From NCBI GenBank assembly GCA_018402545.1, contig JAGYIL010000001.1, positions 558,001 through 622,000 of the forward strand: a stretch of 64,000 nucleotides of DNA, given 5' to 3'. The translations under genes were made by a program, and so were the position numbers. Positions within the stretch are counted from its first letter, which is position 1. Each line of letters opens with the position of its first letter. Below are positions 18,165 to 27,550 of this stretch, one piece after another. The DNA comes from Saccharospirillum sp. GTDB taxonomy: Bacteria; Pseudomonadota; Gammaproteobacteria; Pseudomonadales; Natronospirillaceae. Below the pieces are notes generated by a model. It had not been told where the DNA came from. It did no database searches and saw nothing but the letters and a program-made list of their open reading frames with translations.

Positions 18165-19214
18165 ATGAGCGCGGTGACGGCGACCGGGACAACGTCCCAG
18201 CATAGCCGGGTTGGCATCATCGCCGACACCCCCCTGGTCCAGCATCTGTTGCAGGATGTTGTGGTCGGGGCCGGTTATGACGTTGCCGTCAATACCGACC
18301 CGGATCGTCTGAAACCCGCCCTGATGCATAATGAAACCATCCGGGTCTGGGTGGTGGAGCTGGAAAACCACGACCAGTGGGACGACTTTGTGCAGTCGCT
18401 GCTGGAAAGTACCGAGTCGCCCATTTTGTTTGGTGACGGGGTGATTCCCGCCCGCACCCATGAAGACTACCCGCGCTGGCAGCGACGCATGCAGGAAAAA
18501 CTTCAGGCGCTGGCGCCGGCTGCGCAGCCAGCGGCAGAAGCCCCCATCTTCGATCTGGAGCGTTTGCGTGCTACCCGGCCACCACCGGTATACTCTTTGC
18601 CGGAGTCGCTGCAGCAGGCACCTAAAACGGAGCTTGGGCCGATTTGGGTACTGTGTGCTTCTCTGGGCGGGCCCGAGGCGGTTAAGCAGTTTCTGGACGT
18701 GTTGCCAGCAGAGGTGCCTGCGAGCTTCCTGTACGCACAGCACATCGATGCAGGCTGTGTTGATGCCCTGCAACAATCGATTGGCCGTCATACGCAATTG
18801 AATCTGGTTCATGCCGAGCATGGCCGGCAACTTGAAAACGGGCATGTCTATCTGGTGCCGGTAAACCATGAAATCCGGTTTACCGAGAACCATGGCATCG
18901 TCTGGCAAAACAATCCCTGGTCCGGGCCATACGGTCCCAGCCTGGATCATTTGCTGACCAACGTTGCTGCACAATTTGGCGCACGCGCGCATGCGATCGT
19001 TTTTAGCGGCATGGGCAGCGATGGTGCCATCGGTGCGGCCGATGTCCGCGCAGCCGGCGGCACTGTCTGGGTGCAGTCTGCCGACAGTTGCGTACAAAGT
19101 TCGATGCCCGACTCTGTGCAGCAGGTCGGCGCTGCCGATGACCGGGGAACCCCGGTGGAACTGGCCGAAAAACTTTTGATCTGGCTGGCTGAGCGTGTGA
19201 CTCAGGTAGCCTGA
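18165..19214 (+). CDS. chpB: Chemoreceptor methylesterase ChpB (CheB family)
   Basis: 349 residues. The C-terminal methylesterase domain has a complete triad: S166 (CASLGGP), H193 (AQHIDAG) and D286 (GMGSDGA). The N-terminal 120 residues look like a degenerate receiver: the acidic pair is missing and the acceptor position reads VVELEN, so control by phosphorylation is doubtful. It should remove methyl groups from PilJ. Seven bases after chpA. Confidence 0.93.
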   Translation: MSAVTATGTTSQHSRVGIIADTPLVQHLLQDVVVGAGYDVAVNTDPDRLKPALMHNETIRVWVVELENHDQWDDFVQSLLESTESPILFGDGVIPARTHEDYPRWQRRMQEKLQALAPAAQPAAEAPIFDLERLRATRPPPVYSLPESLQQAPKTELGPIWVLCASLGGPEAVKQFLDVLPAEVPASFLYAQHIDAGCVDALQQSIGRHTQLNLVHAEHGRQLENGHVYLVPVNHEIRFTENHGIVWQNNPWSGPYGPSLDHLLTNVAAQFGARAHAIVFSGMGSDGAIGAADVRAAGGTVWVQSADSCVQSSMPDSVQQVGAADDRGTPVELAEKLLIWLAERVTQVA

Positions 19215-19251
19215 AGACAGTGCCGCAGGCGTGGCAACAAGGTGAATAACG

Positions 19252-19722
19252 ATGAAAACAGTAGCGCAAACCGATCAGGACGCCATTGTCGCCAGTCTTC
19301 TGGTGCCCATGCAGCAAAAGAATCTGCTGGTACCAAACGTCTCCATTGCGGAAGTGGTGCCGCGCTCCGAGCTGGAACAGGCTGACAATGCGCCACCCTG
19401 GCATCTGGGACATCTGCACTGGCGTGGCGAACGCGTACCGGTGATCAGTTTTGAAGTCGCCAATAGCCAGGTGCGAGGGCAGGATGTACGCGATGCCCGT
19501 ATTGCCGTATTCAACGCGGTATCAAACCAGGCTAAAAGCCGTTTTTTTGGCATGCTGATTCAGGGTATTCCGCGCATGGTCAAGCTCGGCGATGCCGATG
19601 TCCGCGAAGACGGCCAGGCAACCAAAGCCCAGGCGGAAAAAATGGCCGTAATCACCCAGCTGGGCAAAGCCAGCATTCCCGATCTGGAATACCTGGAAAG
19701 TCTGGTGGCTCGGGTTAACTAA
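19252..19722 (+). CDS. chpC: CheW-like adaptor ChpC
   Basis: 156 residues, a single CheW-type domain (VPNVSIAEVVPRSELEQ... HWRGERVPVISFEVAN). In Pseudomonas ChpC is an accessory adaptor that links extra receptors to the Pil-Chp kinase. Last gene of the cluster; the chpD and chpE genes found next in P. aeruginosa are not here. It is followed by a palindromic element. Confidence 0.9.
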   Translation: MKTVAQTDQDAIVASLLVPMQQKNLLVPNVSIAEVVPRSELEQADNAPPWHLGHLHWRGERVPVISFEVANSQVRGQDVRDARIAVFNAVSNQAKSRFFGMLIQGIPRMVKLGDADVREDGQATKAQAEKMAVITQLGKASIPDLEYLESLVARVN

Positions 19723-19760
19723 CGCAACTTTGGCTTGGAGGCCCTGGTCCGCGCCGGATA

Positions 19761-19853
19761 CCGGGGGTGTTCCTGTGGGGTCGGCGTGAATCCGTCCATG
19801 GAGCCTAGGCCGCAACATCCATGTTGCGGACTTCCCCACAGGAACACCCCCGG
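19761..19853 (+). repeat. Nested palindromic element, copy 1
   Basis: A perfect 20-bp stem joins 19761-19780 to 19834-19853. Enclosed are the conserved TCGGCGTGAA segment, a short hairpin CCGT-CC-ATGG and a perfect 9-bp hairpin CCGCAACAT-CC-ATGTTGCGG (19810-19829). It lies between the convergent ends of chpC and cyaA, 38 bases after chpC. It may serve both genes as a transcription end or RNA-protecting structure, but lacks a T-run. Confidence 0.9.
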
Positions 19854-19915
19854 CAACCGCCGCTGGTCTTCTCAGCTAACACCGAGACCTGAGAATTACC
19901 AACCCCGCACCTGGT

Positions 19916-22768
19916 TCAGAGAAGACGCATCGCGTCGTTAATGCGCTGTTCCAGGCGCAATTTGGCGCGCACGTAGTGCAGCGTCTGCGCCTGTCCATAG
20001 GGCAGGCCAGCAATAATCCGGTCGGATAGGGCGAGGTCGGTGATGTACATGGGGTAGCGTAGCCCCTGGGCTCGTAGCCCGACAATGTAAGACGCCACAG
20101 CTGTGTAAAACCGGTCGCCCAGTTCCAGGGTACTGAACTCTTCCTCGTTGCAGATCATCTGGTATTCGTACTGTCCCTCACCGTGCCGGTCCATAAACGC
20201 CTGGATGTTGATAAAGCGGTTTTCCTGCAGCAGCCCCTGCAGGCGCTGGCGCTTCAGTACCGGCAGCTTGCTGCCTTCCTGGGTCATTTCAAAACAACTG
20301 ATGCTGCGCTGATTCAGGTGAATGGCGTCTTCTTCACTGCGCTGGCGGTGCTCGGATATTTTCAGAAAGCGCAGCAAGGGTGCCAGCAGCGTTGACGCAT
20401 TAAAATAGGGCTGGGTAAACCGCAGCACGGAAGCCTGCTCATCGAGCAAATAGACCGTCGCCTGACGGCCCGTTACCTGAAACACCACCAGCAGGCCACC
20501 ATCGGCGGGTTGGGCTGACAAAACGACTTTCAAATGATTGCGCTGCGTTTCGAACAAACGGTCCGGGTAGATTGGGCAGCGTTCGGCTTGCTCGGTTCCC
20601 AGCCAGTCGATCAGGGCGGTTTCGGTATCGAAACTGACGGGTTTTAACTGTTTATCGCCCAGTTGCATGCCCTGAAACTGGTCGCCCAGGTTAAACAGGA
20701 ACCTGAGGCTGGGGCCCCGGTGGGCGCGGTCCGCGGCTGTGATGGCATCGTCAAACAGATCCTGTACCCGCTTGCCAATAGACTGGGGGCGTGTTTGGTT
20801 GTGGCAATAGGCGCGAATCTCGGGGCGCCGGTTGATTTTCTGTTTGGCCAGTCGCGTCAGCAGGAACTGCAGCGCCTGGGTCAGTGCATCGGCCTGGGCA
20901 AAGCGTTCGACGGTGATCTCACCCCAGGAGTTTTCGACCACCACATCCAGAGTGCCCACCAGGTTCTCGCGCAGTGCACTGAAGTCGAGGCTGTTGCTGC
21001 GTTCTGAAATTTTTTGCAGACCACGGCGAGTGAGATGTTGCAGCGGGTCGTAGCCCAGGTTGATAAAGAGTAGAACCCGATCAATTTGCGCCGGTTGCGA
21101 GTAAGTATGGTGAGGCTTGTCGAGGCTAGCCGAGGGTAAAACCTGGCGCAGGGTGGCCAGGGTTTTGCGCACTTCAAATTCCGTTGCCTGGCCCTGCTGG
21201 CTGAAGATGGGAATGTGCAGGTGAGCGTCGAGCAGGCCGTTGAGATGGCACCATAACAAGGCTTCAAGAAGGCCGGGTGCCGACTTCAGGGGTGTTTCCT
21301 GGTCCATATCCGAATCTGGTTCGCGGGTGTAGACGGCCCAGAAGTTGTCACCTTCGGCCCGCTGGCTCGGGCGTTCGTAGATGCGCACTTTCTCATAGCT
21401 GAAGTCGACGTCCTGGCCGAAGCGTATGAAGTCGATCTTACCGCGACGACGGTCAAAGGCAGCGTGCAACTTGCGGCTGATGATCAGCAGGTCTTGCTGG
21501 CTCATCAGGTGATTGCTCTGATGCTCGGCGGCAAACTGAGTCAGAAAACGGTAGCTGTGGGTCAGTTCGCTGACCAGCAGTTTGCGCTCGCGCATGACAT
21601 CGGTCACCGACCAGTTGCGGTGCGAGTCCAGATGCGCCACTTCAGCGCTGGTCCAGCCCCATTCATTGATCAGCTGTTGCATCAGCTGGCGTCGCCAGCT
21701 CTGGGCTCGGGCCGGCCGGCTCAGCGCGATGCCTACCTTGAAATAGAAGCAGCGACGCACCAGGGCCAGACGATCATGCTCTTCCCGTTCTCTCAGGTAG
21801 GTTTCAATGCGGCGGTAGAGTTGAATATAAGGGTCGAGGTCATTCAGCGTCAGAAAGTTGTTGTAGATCGCTGACTTGAACTGATGCGCGAGGCTGGTGA
21901 CCGTCGGGAACTCCCGCGCGTAGATTTCCAGCAGCAACAGCTTCAGCACGGATTTGTGCGGTGATTCGATGCCTTTGTACAGCTGCCACATGCCGGCACC
22001 TATAAACTCACCCGGTGGCAGTGAGGGCAGGGGGCCGAAGTTAATCTGTTCGTCACGGCGAATCAGGCTTTTCGACTGATAGTGCTCAAGCAGGGCCTCG
22101 TGCTCGGCTTCCCGGTCACTCGGTACCAGCCACCAGGCAGGCAGGGCACCGGCCAGCCATTGACCGGTTCGGTAGAACTCATCCAGCAGCAAAAAGTGCT
22201 GGGTTGAACCGCAGTTCTCCCCGGTCAGGGAGCGCTGATCACTGCCCTGAAAGTGCTGGGCGTTCATTAGGAAGATGTGCACTTCCAGGTTGAAGCCTTC
22301 CGCCCAGGCGCTGATGGCGCGGGCTTTTTCTTCCAGCAAGAGGATCTGGCTGCGATCCAGGTCGGGCTTGTAGCACAGCCAGAGATCGAGATCCGAGGTG
22401 GTCGACTGGGCTACGCTGCCACTGGAACCCATCAGGTAGAGACCCATCAGCTGCGCGTTGTAGTTGCGCAGCTGGGAGGCCTTCAGGGTGCGGTTAAAGG
22501 CCAGCGCCAGCGTGACCGCAGCGTTAGAGGGTTGGTATTGCACCAGTCCGGACGGTACCGAGGGGTCTTCGAGGTACCCGGGGAGGCCGGGCAGATGGGT
22601 GTGAAACAGTACTGGCAGCAAATCGAGACATTGTTGCTGGCGTACCTGAAGGCTGTCTCGCAGGCGGGCCAGGCGACCTTCATTCACCGTCAGGAAGCGT
22701 CGCTGTGTCTCAAGCAAGGCTTCGCGGGTGGCATTGTCAGGCGTCAGAACGGTACTGGTTTCGGTCAC
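19916..22768 (-). CDS. cyaA: Adenylate cyclase, class I
   Basis: 950 residues. The N-terminal catalytic half has the class I signature YLMGSSGSVAQS followed by SDLDLWLCY (about 112-134) with its metal-binding aspartates; the C-terminal half is the regulatory part. It converts ATP to cAMP, read by a CRP/Vfr-type regulator that is not in this window. The start is a GTG at 22768; no strong ribosome binding site was seen. It converges on chpC. In Pseudomonas the Pil-Chp system controls cAMP through a class III enzyme, so a class I cyclase beside the cluster is noteworthy. Confidence 0.95.
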   Translation of the reverse strand: MTETSTVLTPDNATREALLETQRRFLTVNEGRLARLRDSLQVRQQQCLDLLPVLFHTHLPGLPGYLEDPSVPSGLVQYQPSNAAVTLALAFNRTLKASQLRNYNAQLMGLYLMGSSGSVAQSTTSDLDLWLCYKPDLDRSQILLLEEKARAISAWAEGFNLEVHIFLMNAQHFQGSDQRSLTGENCGSTQHFLLLDEFYRTGQWLAGALPAWWLVPSDREAEHEALLEHYQSKSLIRRDEQINFGPLPSLPPGEFIGAGMWQLYKGIESPHKSVLKLLLLEIYAREFPTVTSLAHQFKSAIYNNFLTLNDLDPYIQLYRRIETYLREREEHDRLALVRRCFYFKVGIALSRPARAQSWRRQLMQQLINEWGWTSAEVAHLDSHRNWSVTDVMRERKLLVSELTHSYRFLTQFAAEHQSNHLMSQQDLLIISRKLHAAFDRRRGKIDFIRFGQDVDFSYEKVRIYERPSQRAEGDNFWAVYTREPDSDMDQETPLKSAPGLLEALLWCHLNGLLDAHLHIPIFSQQGQATEFEVRKTLATLRQVLPSASLDKPHHTYSQPAQIDRVLLFINLGYDPLQHLTRRGLQKISERSNSLDFSALRENLVGTLDVVVENSWGEITVERFAQADALTQALQFLLTRLAKQKINRRPEIRAYCHNQTRPQSIGKRVQDLFDDAITAADRAHRGPSLRFLFNLGDQFQGMQLGDKQLKPVSFDTETALIDWLGTEQAERCPIYPDRLFETQRNHLKVVLSAQPADGGLLVVFQVTGRQATVYLLDEQASVLRFTQPYFNASTLLAPLLRFLKISEHRQRSEEDAIHLNQRSISCFEMTQEGSKLPVLKRQRLQGLLQENRFINIQAFMDRHGEGQYEYQMICNEEEFSTLELGDRFYTAVASYIVGLRAQGLRYPMYITDLALSDRIIAGLPYGQAQTLHYVRAKLRLEQRINDAMRLL

Positions 22769-23068
22769 GGAGTTGGGCTCTGCAGCAAGGCATGGGTTGG
22801 CACGTCGGGTTCGGAAAGCTGATAACGGAAATTATTTCGTCGTGTTATCGGCAGAATGTGAATTACTTCAATAATTAGTGTAGCCGAAACCCGGTACTTT
22901 CCTAAAGAGGCAGACTCCGGTTTGTCATTTCAGCTGTTATACTTTGTTACAAAGGTAGCCAGGCTGAGGGGGTACACTCTGGCCTGCGTCAGCCAGCGCC
23001 GATGCGCGGCGACCGTAATTCGGTGGCGCATTGATCGAACCCAGTCTTGCCAGTGAAGTGGATCAGAG
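22769..23068. other. Divergent intergenic region, cyaA and response regulator (300 bases)
   Basis: No gene seen. It should contain promoters for cyaA (leftward) and for the two-component pair (rightward). A TATACT near 22940 could be a -10 element for the latter, but no matching -35 was found at the right distance. No clear repeat or terminator. Confidence 0.5.
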
Positions 23069-23803
23069 ATGCAGACAGAACAACAAAAGCGCATCCTGGT
23101 TGTGGACGATGATGAAGACATCCGCGACCTGTTGAAAGAATACCTTGAGAAAAACGGTTTTTCGGTCATAACAGCGGCTGATGGCCAGGCCATGCGTCAG
23201 TTCTGGCCCGCACAGCGCCTCGACCTGATCGTACTGGACATCATGATGCCTGGTGACGACGGCTTTACCCTGTGCAAGGAGATTCGCGCCCGTTCCCGCA
23301 TTCCCATCATCATGCTGACCGCCGGTTCAGACGAAACCGACCGCATCATCGGCCTTGAACTGGGCGCTGATGATTACGTGGGCAAGCCCTTTAACCCTCG
23401 CGAATTGCTGGCCCGTATCAAGGCCGTATTGCGCCGCTACGAGGAAGGTGCCGAGCACCGGACGGGTCTGGATGGCCAGCAGCGGCTGCGATTCGGTTGC
23501 TGGACTCTGGATGTGACCAACCGAGAGCTGACCAGCCCGGAAGGTGATGTTCAATCGTTGAACGGTGCCGATTACAATTTACTTCAGCTGTTTTTGTCAC
23601 GCCCGGGCGAAGTGCTCAGCCGGGATGACCTCAGTCTGCATCTGCGTGGCCGGGATGCCAGCCCCTTTGACCGCTCCATCGACGTGCAAATTAGCCGTTT
23701 GCGCGGGCGTCTGAATGATGATGGCAAATCCCCTCAAGTGATCAAGACCGTGCGTGGTGCGGGCTACATTCTTACGGTGCCGGTCGTCGTGGACAACGGT
23801 TAA
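23069..23803 (+). CDS. OmpR-family response regulator
   Basis: 244 residues. Receiver domain at about 7-120 with acidic residues D13-D15, phospho-acceptor D57 (IVLDIMMPGDDG) and lysine in VGKPFNP. A winged-helix DNA-binding domain follows (about 145-238: SLNGADYNLLQLFLSRPGEV, RSIDVQISRLR, IKTVRGAGYIL). It should act as a transcription regulator activated by the kinase encoded next to it; the target genes are not known. Its stop TAA shares one base with the kinase start (TAATG). Confidence 0.93.
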   Translation: MQTEQQKRILVVDDDEDIRDLLKEYLEKNGFSVITAADGQAMRQFWPAQRLDLIVLDIMMPGDDGFTLCKEIRARSRIPIIMLTAGSDETDRIIGLELGADDYVGKPFNPRELLARIKAVLRRYEEGAEHRTGLDGQQRLRFGCWTLDVTNRELTSPEGDVQSLNGADYNLLQLFLSRPGEVLSRDDLSLHLRGRDASPFDRSIDVQISRLRGRLNDDGKSPQVIKTVRGAGYILTVPVVVDNG

Positions 23804-25239
23804 TGCTGCGTTTCACATCTCTGTACAGCCGATTACTGGTACTGATGGTGCTGGGGCTGATCAGCGCCTTCGCCATCAGTAACTATGTCTGGCTGTATTA
23901 CCTCGAACATCAGCGCGAATCCCAGGCCGAATCCATGGCCCGGGATCTGGCCTTTTCCATGGGGTCGACCATCGAGTTCATTCGTGCCTACCCGACCGAG
24001 TACCGGCACCTGATCATCAATCAACTCAGGGACATGGGCGGGTCGCGGTTTCTGGTATCGGTCAACGAAGCGTTTATCGAGGTTAGCCCGGTGCGACCAT
24101 CTGGCGCCAAAGACCGCTTTCTGGCCACCTTCAATCTGGCGATTGAAGAGAAGCTGGGTCAGCGTTTGTCGGGTTTGAATGCCACCTTTGCCGACCCGCG
24201 CCTGCTGAACGTTTATAAAAACGATGTGTTGCTGGTCGATCTGCCGCCCCGATGGGCCCAGAACACTCTGATACTGGAGCCTGATCCGCCCCAAGTGGTG
24301 GTCGCCCAGGTACCCATTGGCGAAGACGAGTGGCTGTACCTGGCCGGTTTACTGCCGGACCCGTTCTTTTTTGACCAGACCGAATACCTGGATCGCGGGC
24401 AACTGCTGTTCCTGGTGATTCTGATGTTGATTCTAGTGGTGATTCTCTGGGTAGTGGTGCGCTGGCTGACGCGGCCGCTGTCGAATCTGGCGGCCGCAGC
24501 TCGGGAGCTGGGCACCGATATTCATCTGGCGCCTCTGGCTGAAACCGGTACCCGCGAGGTGAAACAGACTGCCCGCGCCTTCAACCTGATGCAGGAGCGC
24601 GTGTTGCGCTTTGTGGATGACCGGGAGCGGATGTTCTCGGCCATCTCGCACGACCTCAAAACCCCCATCACCCGCTTGCGTCTGCGTGCGGAAATGATGG
24701 AGGAGTCGGATGCCAAACCGCGGATGATCAAAGACCTTGACGAGCTGGAAGCCATGGTAAAAGGCGCGCTGGATCTCGGGCGCAGCACTGACGTGCATGA
24801 AGATACCCAGCCAATCGACATTAATCAGCTGGTTCGCGAGCTGGCCGAAGACCTTGAACTGCTCGGATACCACCCGGAAATCCGCGGCGAGGCCCGGCGC
24901 CCCTATTTCGGCAAACCTCTGGCACTGAAGCGGTGCTTGTCCAACCTGGCGCATAATGCGGCTTTTTATGGGACCCAGGTGGGTATTGATATTGTCGACA
25001 GTCGCCATGAACTGAAGCTGTACATCGTGGACAATGGTCCGGGCATTCCCGAAGAAAAACTCGACAGCGTATTCGAGCCCTATGTGCGCCTGGAGACTTC
25101 CCGCAACCGCAATACCGGCGGGGCAGGACTGGGCTTGAGCATTGCCCGCAACATCGCTCACGCTCATGGAGGCCAGCTGCGTCTGCGCAATCGCATCGGC
25201 TCGGGTCTGGAAGCAGCCGTGTTGCTGCCGCGGCGTTAG
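23803..25239 (+). CDS. Membrane sensor histidine kinase
   Basis: 478 residues. TM1 at about 11-33, a periplasmic sensor region of about 165 residues, TM2 at 200-219, HAMP domain, then the H-box with H283 (FSAISHDLKTPITRL), N-box (SNLAHNAAFYG) and glycine boxes (VDNGPGIP, GAGLGLSIARN). The architecture is that of EnvZ-type kinases. The periplasmic domain suggests an envelope or osmotic signal, but the ligand cannot be read from sequence. Co-transcribed with the response regulator. Confidence 0.93.
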   Translation: MLRFTSLYSRLLVLMVLGLISAFAISNYVWLYYLEHQRESQAESMARDLAFSMGSTIEFIRAYPTEYRHLIINQLRDMGGSRFLVSVNEAFIEVSPVRPSGAKDRFLATFNLAIEEKLGQRLSGLNATFADPRLLNVYKNDVLLVDLPPRWAQNTLILEPDPPQVVVAQVPIGEDEWLYLAGLLPDPFFFDQTEYLDRGQLLFLVILMLILVVILWVVVRWLTRPLSNLAAAARELGTDIHLAPLAETGTREVKQTARAFNLMQERVLRFVDDRERMFSAISHDLKTPITRLRLRAEMMEESDAKPRMIKDLDELEAMVKGALDLGRSTDVHEDTQPIDINQLVRELAEDLELLGYHPEIRGEARRPYFGKPLALKRCLSNLAHNAAFYGTQVGIDIVDSRHELKLYIVDNGPGIPEEKLDSVFEPYVRLETSRNRNTGGAGLGLSIARNIAHAHGGQLRLRNRIGSGLEAAVLLPRR

Positions 25240-25261
25240 TGGGACAAGCCTGAACACGGGC

Positions 25262-25290
25262 TTGGCTTGACGGCGTCAATTGGCTATAGT
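25262..25290 (+). promoter_or_regulatory. Sigma-70-type promoter of deoD-cdd
   Basis: TTGGCT (25262-25267) and TATAGT (25285-25290) are separated by 17 bases, about 40 bases before the deoD start at 25331. An AGAGGT ribosome binding site lies between. Confidence 0.6.
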
Positions 25291-25330
25291 CACAGAACTT
25301 GAACGATTGGTCAGATTACAAGAGGTGCTC

Positions 25331-26047
25331 ATGTCCACTCCCCACATCAACGCCAAACCTGGCGATTTCGCTGAAACCCTGCTGATGCCGGGCGACCCGC
25401 TGCGTGCCCAGTACATCGCCGAGACCTTTCTGGACGATGCACGCCGGGTAGCGGACGTACGTAACATGTATGGCTATACCGGCACCTATAAAGGCAAGGC
25501 GATCTCCATCATGGGGTCCGGCATGGGCGTGCCATCGATGTCGATTTACGCCAAAGAGCTGATTACCGACTACGGCGTTAAAAACATCATTCGCGTCGGT
25601 ACCTGCGGTGGCGTCGCGGCAGACATCAAACTGCGCGATGTCATCATTGCCATGGGTGCCAGCACCGATTCCGGCGTTAACCGATTGCGACTGCGCGGCT
25701 ATGACTTCGCGGCCCTGGCCGATTTCGGGCTGATGGAGAAAGCCGTTGCGGCAGCCCGCGCTGCCAGCATTCCGGTTCGAGTCGGCAACGTATTCACCTC
25801 AGACCTCTTCTATTCACCCGACAGTGAACTGATGCCTGCGCTGGAGAAGATGAATATCCTCGCCGTCGATATGGAAGCGGCCGGTCTCTATGGCGTCGCC
25901 GCCGAATATGGCGCGAAGGCGCTGACGGTCATGACGGTAAGTGATCACATCATTCGTGGCGAAGCGACGTCGGCAGAAGAGCGCCAGACCACCTTCAACG
26001 ACATGATAAAACTGACGCTGGAAGCAACGCTGAGCATTGATGAATGA
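25331..26047 (+). CDS. deoD: Purine-nucleoside phosphorylase, DeoD type
   Basis: 238 residues, close to E. coli DeoD. It splits purine (deoxy)nucleosides with phosphate to free base and (deoxy)ribose 1-phosphate. Visible are the N-terminal [34 protein letters not shown] and the [10 protein letters not shown] and MTVSDHI segments of the hexameric family. The ATG at 25331 is chosen over one 17 codons upstream because it matches the family N-terminus and has AGAGGT before it. Its end overlaps cdd by 4 bases. Confidence 0.96.
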   Translation: MSTPHINAKPGDFAETLLMPGDPLRAQYIAETFLDDARRVADVRNMYGYTGTYKGKAISIMGSGMGVPSMSIYAKELITDYGVKNIIRVGTCGGVAADIKLRDVIIAMGASTDSGVNRLRLRGYDFAALADFGLMEKAVAAARAASIPVRVGNVFTSDLFYSPDSELMPALEKMNILAVDMEAAGLYGVAAEYGAKALTVMTVSDHIIRGEATSAEERQTTFNDMIKLTLEATLSIDE

Positions 26048-26448
26048 GCCAACCCGAAACTGAATTGAAGGCTGCTGCGAAAGCGGTGGCTGCACACGCT
26101 TATGTGCCTTACAGCCAGTTTCCGGTGGGTGCAGCCCTGCGGACTCGCAGTGGCGAGGTGTTCTCAGGCTGCAATATCGAAAACCGTTCCTATCCATTGG
26201 GCATGTGCGGTGAGCGCAACGCCATTAACACGGCCGCCGCAACCGGCGTGCGTCCCGGTGAGATCACCGAACTGGTGGTTTTTATGCCGGGCGAGCATTT
26301 GTTCTCGCCTTGTGGTGGCTGTCGTCAGGTGATCGCCGAGTTTATGCCAGCTGATGGCGTTGTCTGGGCGACCAATGATGGTGAAGCCTACAAGCGCTGG
26401 ACGGTGGCAGAATTGCTGCCGGACGGGTTTAGTTTCGAGGGGTTGTAA
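26044..26448 (+). CDS. cdd: Cytidine deaminase (small tetrameric type)
   Basis: 134 residues. The zinc and catalytic residues are seen in the MCGERNA segment (Cys and catalytic Glu) and in SPCGGCRQ (two Cys), the three-cysteine pattern of the short, tetrameric enzymes. [13 protein letters not shown] is the substrate-binding loop. It converts (deoxy)cytidine to (deoxy)uridine and, with deoD, makes a nucleoside-salvage pair. The start overlaps the deoD stop (ATGA). Confidence 0.95.
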   Translation: MSQPETELKAAAKAVAAHAYVPYSQFPVGAALRTRSGEVFSGCNIENRSYPLGMCGERNAINTAAATGVRPGEITELVVFMPGEHLFSPCGGCRQVIAEFMPADGVVWATNDGEAYKRWTVAELLPDGFSFEGL

Positions 26449-26477
26449 GGTGCTGTTAAACAGCGGTTAAACCCAGT

Positions 26478-26786
26478 CCCCGAGGGGGTTCGACAAGCTC
26501 ACCCCGAACGGAATGTACCAGGTGGCACTTCAGACCACCACCCGTTCGCCCTGAGCTTGTCGAAGGGTCTTGGGGATCAGAACCAACCAGAGTTTAACGC
26601 TCATCCCCAAGGGGGTTCGACAAGCTCACCCCGAACGGAATGTAACAGGTGGCACTTCAGACCAACGCCCGTTCGCCCTGAGCTTGTCGAAGGGTCTTGG
26701 GGATCAGGACAAACCAGAGTTTAACGCTCATCCCTAAGGGGTTCGACAAGCGCATCCCGAACGGAAGAGTGAAAGGTGGCTGCCAT
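26478..26786. repeat. 127-bp tandem hairpin repeat, about 2.4 units
   Basis: Units begin at 26478, 26605 and 26732, a spacing of exactly 127 bases; the third is cut short. Each full unit holds a long inverted repeat: TTCGACAAGCTCACCCCGAA near its start and TTCGCCCTGAGCTTGTCGAA near its end. The arm resembles the TTCGACAAGCTCAGG-type palindrome scattered through many bacterial genomes. The array fills the gap between cdd and the convergent regulator gene. No T-run is present. Confidence 0.9.
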
Positions 26787-26803
26787 CACAACTCTCCTTG
26801 CCC

Positions 26804-27550
26804 CTACAAACTTTCCCACAATGTATTAAAAATAACCTGCTGTGTGTTAGCGATGGTCGGGGAGTTAATCACCACGGCTGTCGGTAAATCACCATGACTC
26901 AGTGAGATCATCGCCACCTTGGGCGGGTAGATGGCAATGTAACTGCCGGCCCGGTCACTGGAGGGCTCGTTGATCCACTTACGATCAGCCAGTGCCGCTT
27001 CTTCACCGCCTTCACCAATCGCGATTACCTTAACCTTGATGCCCATCTTGACCCGCTGGCGGGTGTAGTTTGGGAATGGGCGATACAGGTATTTCCGGAT
27101 CGCCTTGGCCGAATAAATGCAATAACTGCGGTTTTCCTGTTCGCTGACGGTGGAGAGGATGTCTTTCAGCACCAGTTCGATACCGTCATCCCCTTCGTAA
27201 TAGTGCACGTCGGCATTGCCGGTAGCCGGGCGCAAATGGCTCAGTTCGGGAATGACTTTGTCGTCCAGCAATTCCAGCGCTTCAGTCACTTGCTGCTGGT
27301 GATTGAGGGCCAGTTCCCTGAGGCGTTGCGGCGGCTCGGCACTGAAATGCCGGCGCTTGCCTTTGGGAAAGTAGCTGACCACGCCTTTCTGCTGCATGCG
27401 CTTGAGCAACTCATGGGTGGTGCCCCGGTTGATGCCAGCGCGATCGGCGATATCCCGGATCGAGGCCGGGCCGGATTGCAGCAGCGCCAGATACAATCGG
27501 GTTTCCCGGGGCTCCAGGCCGAAGATCTGCAGGACTTCGGCCGTGTTCAT
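26804..27550 (-). CDS. TrmB-family transcriptional regulator
   Basis: 248 residues. A winged helix-turn-helix at about 1-75 (LEPRETRLYLALLQSGPASIRDIADRAGINRGTTHELLKRM, residues split across the domain) is followed by a coiled segment and a C-terminal domain of the TrmB/PLD-like effector type. The ATG at 27550 is preceded by GGGAGG; an upstream in-frame start has no such support. Its ATG overlaps the stop of the flavin reductase gene, so the two are coupled. TrmB regulators are best known in archaea as sugar-responsive repressors; the ligand here is unknown. It may control its own operon. Confidence 0.82.
   Translation of the reverse strand: MNTAEVLQIFGLEPRETRLYLALLQSGPASIRDIADRAGINRGTTHELLKRMQQKGVVSYFPKGKRRHFSAEPPQRLRELALNHQQQVTEALELLDDKVIPELSHLRPATGNADVHYYEGDDGIELVLKDILSTVSEQENRSYCIYSAKAIRKYLYRPFPNYTRQRVKMGIKVKVIAIGEGGEEAALADRKWINEPSSDRAGSYIAIYPPKVAMISLSHGDLPTAVVINSPTIANTQQVIFNTLWESL

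Noticed and set aside
26478-26786. CRISPR array
   Set aside because: The repeat unit is 127 bases with near-identical spacing sequence and no unique spacers; no cas genes are in the window.
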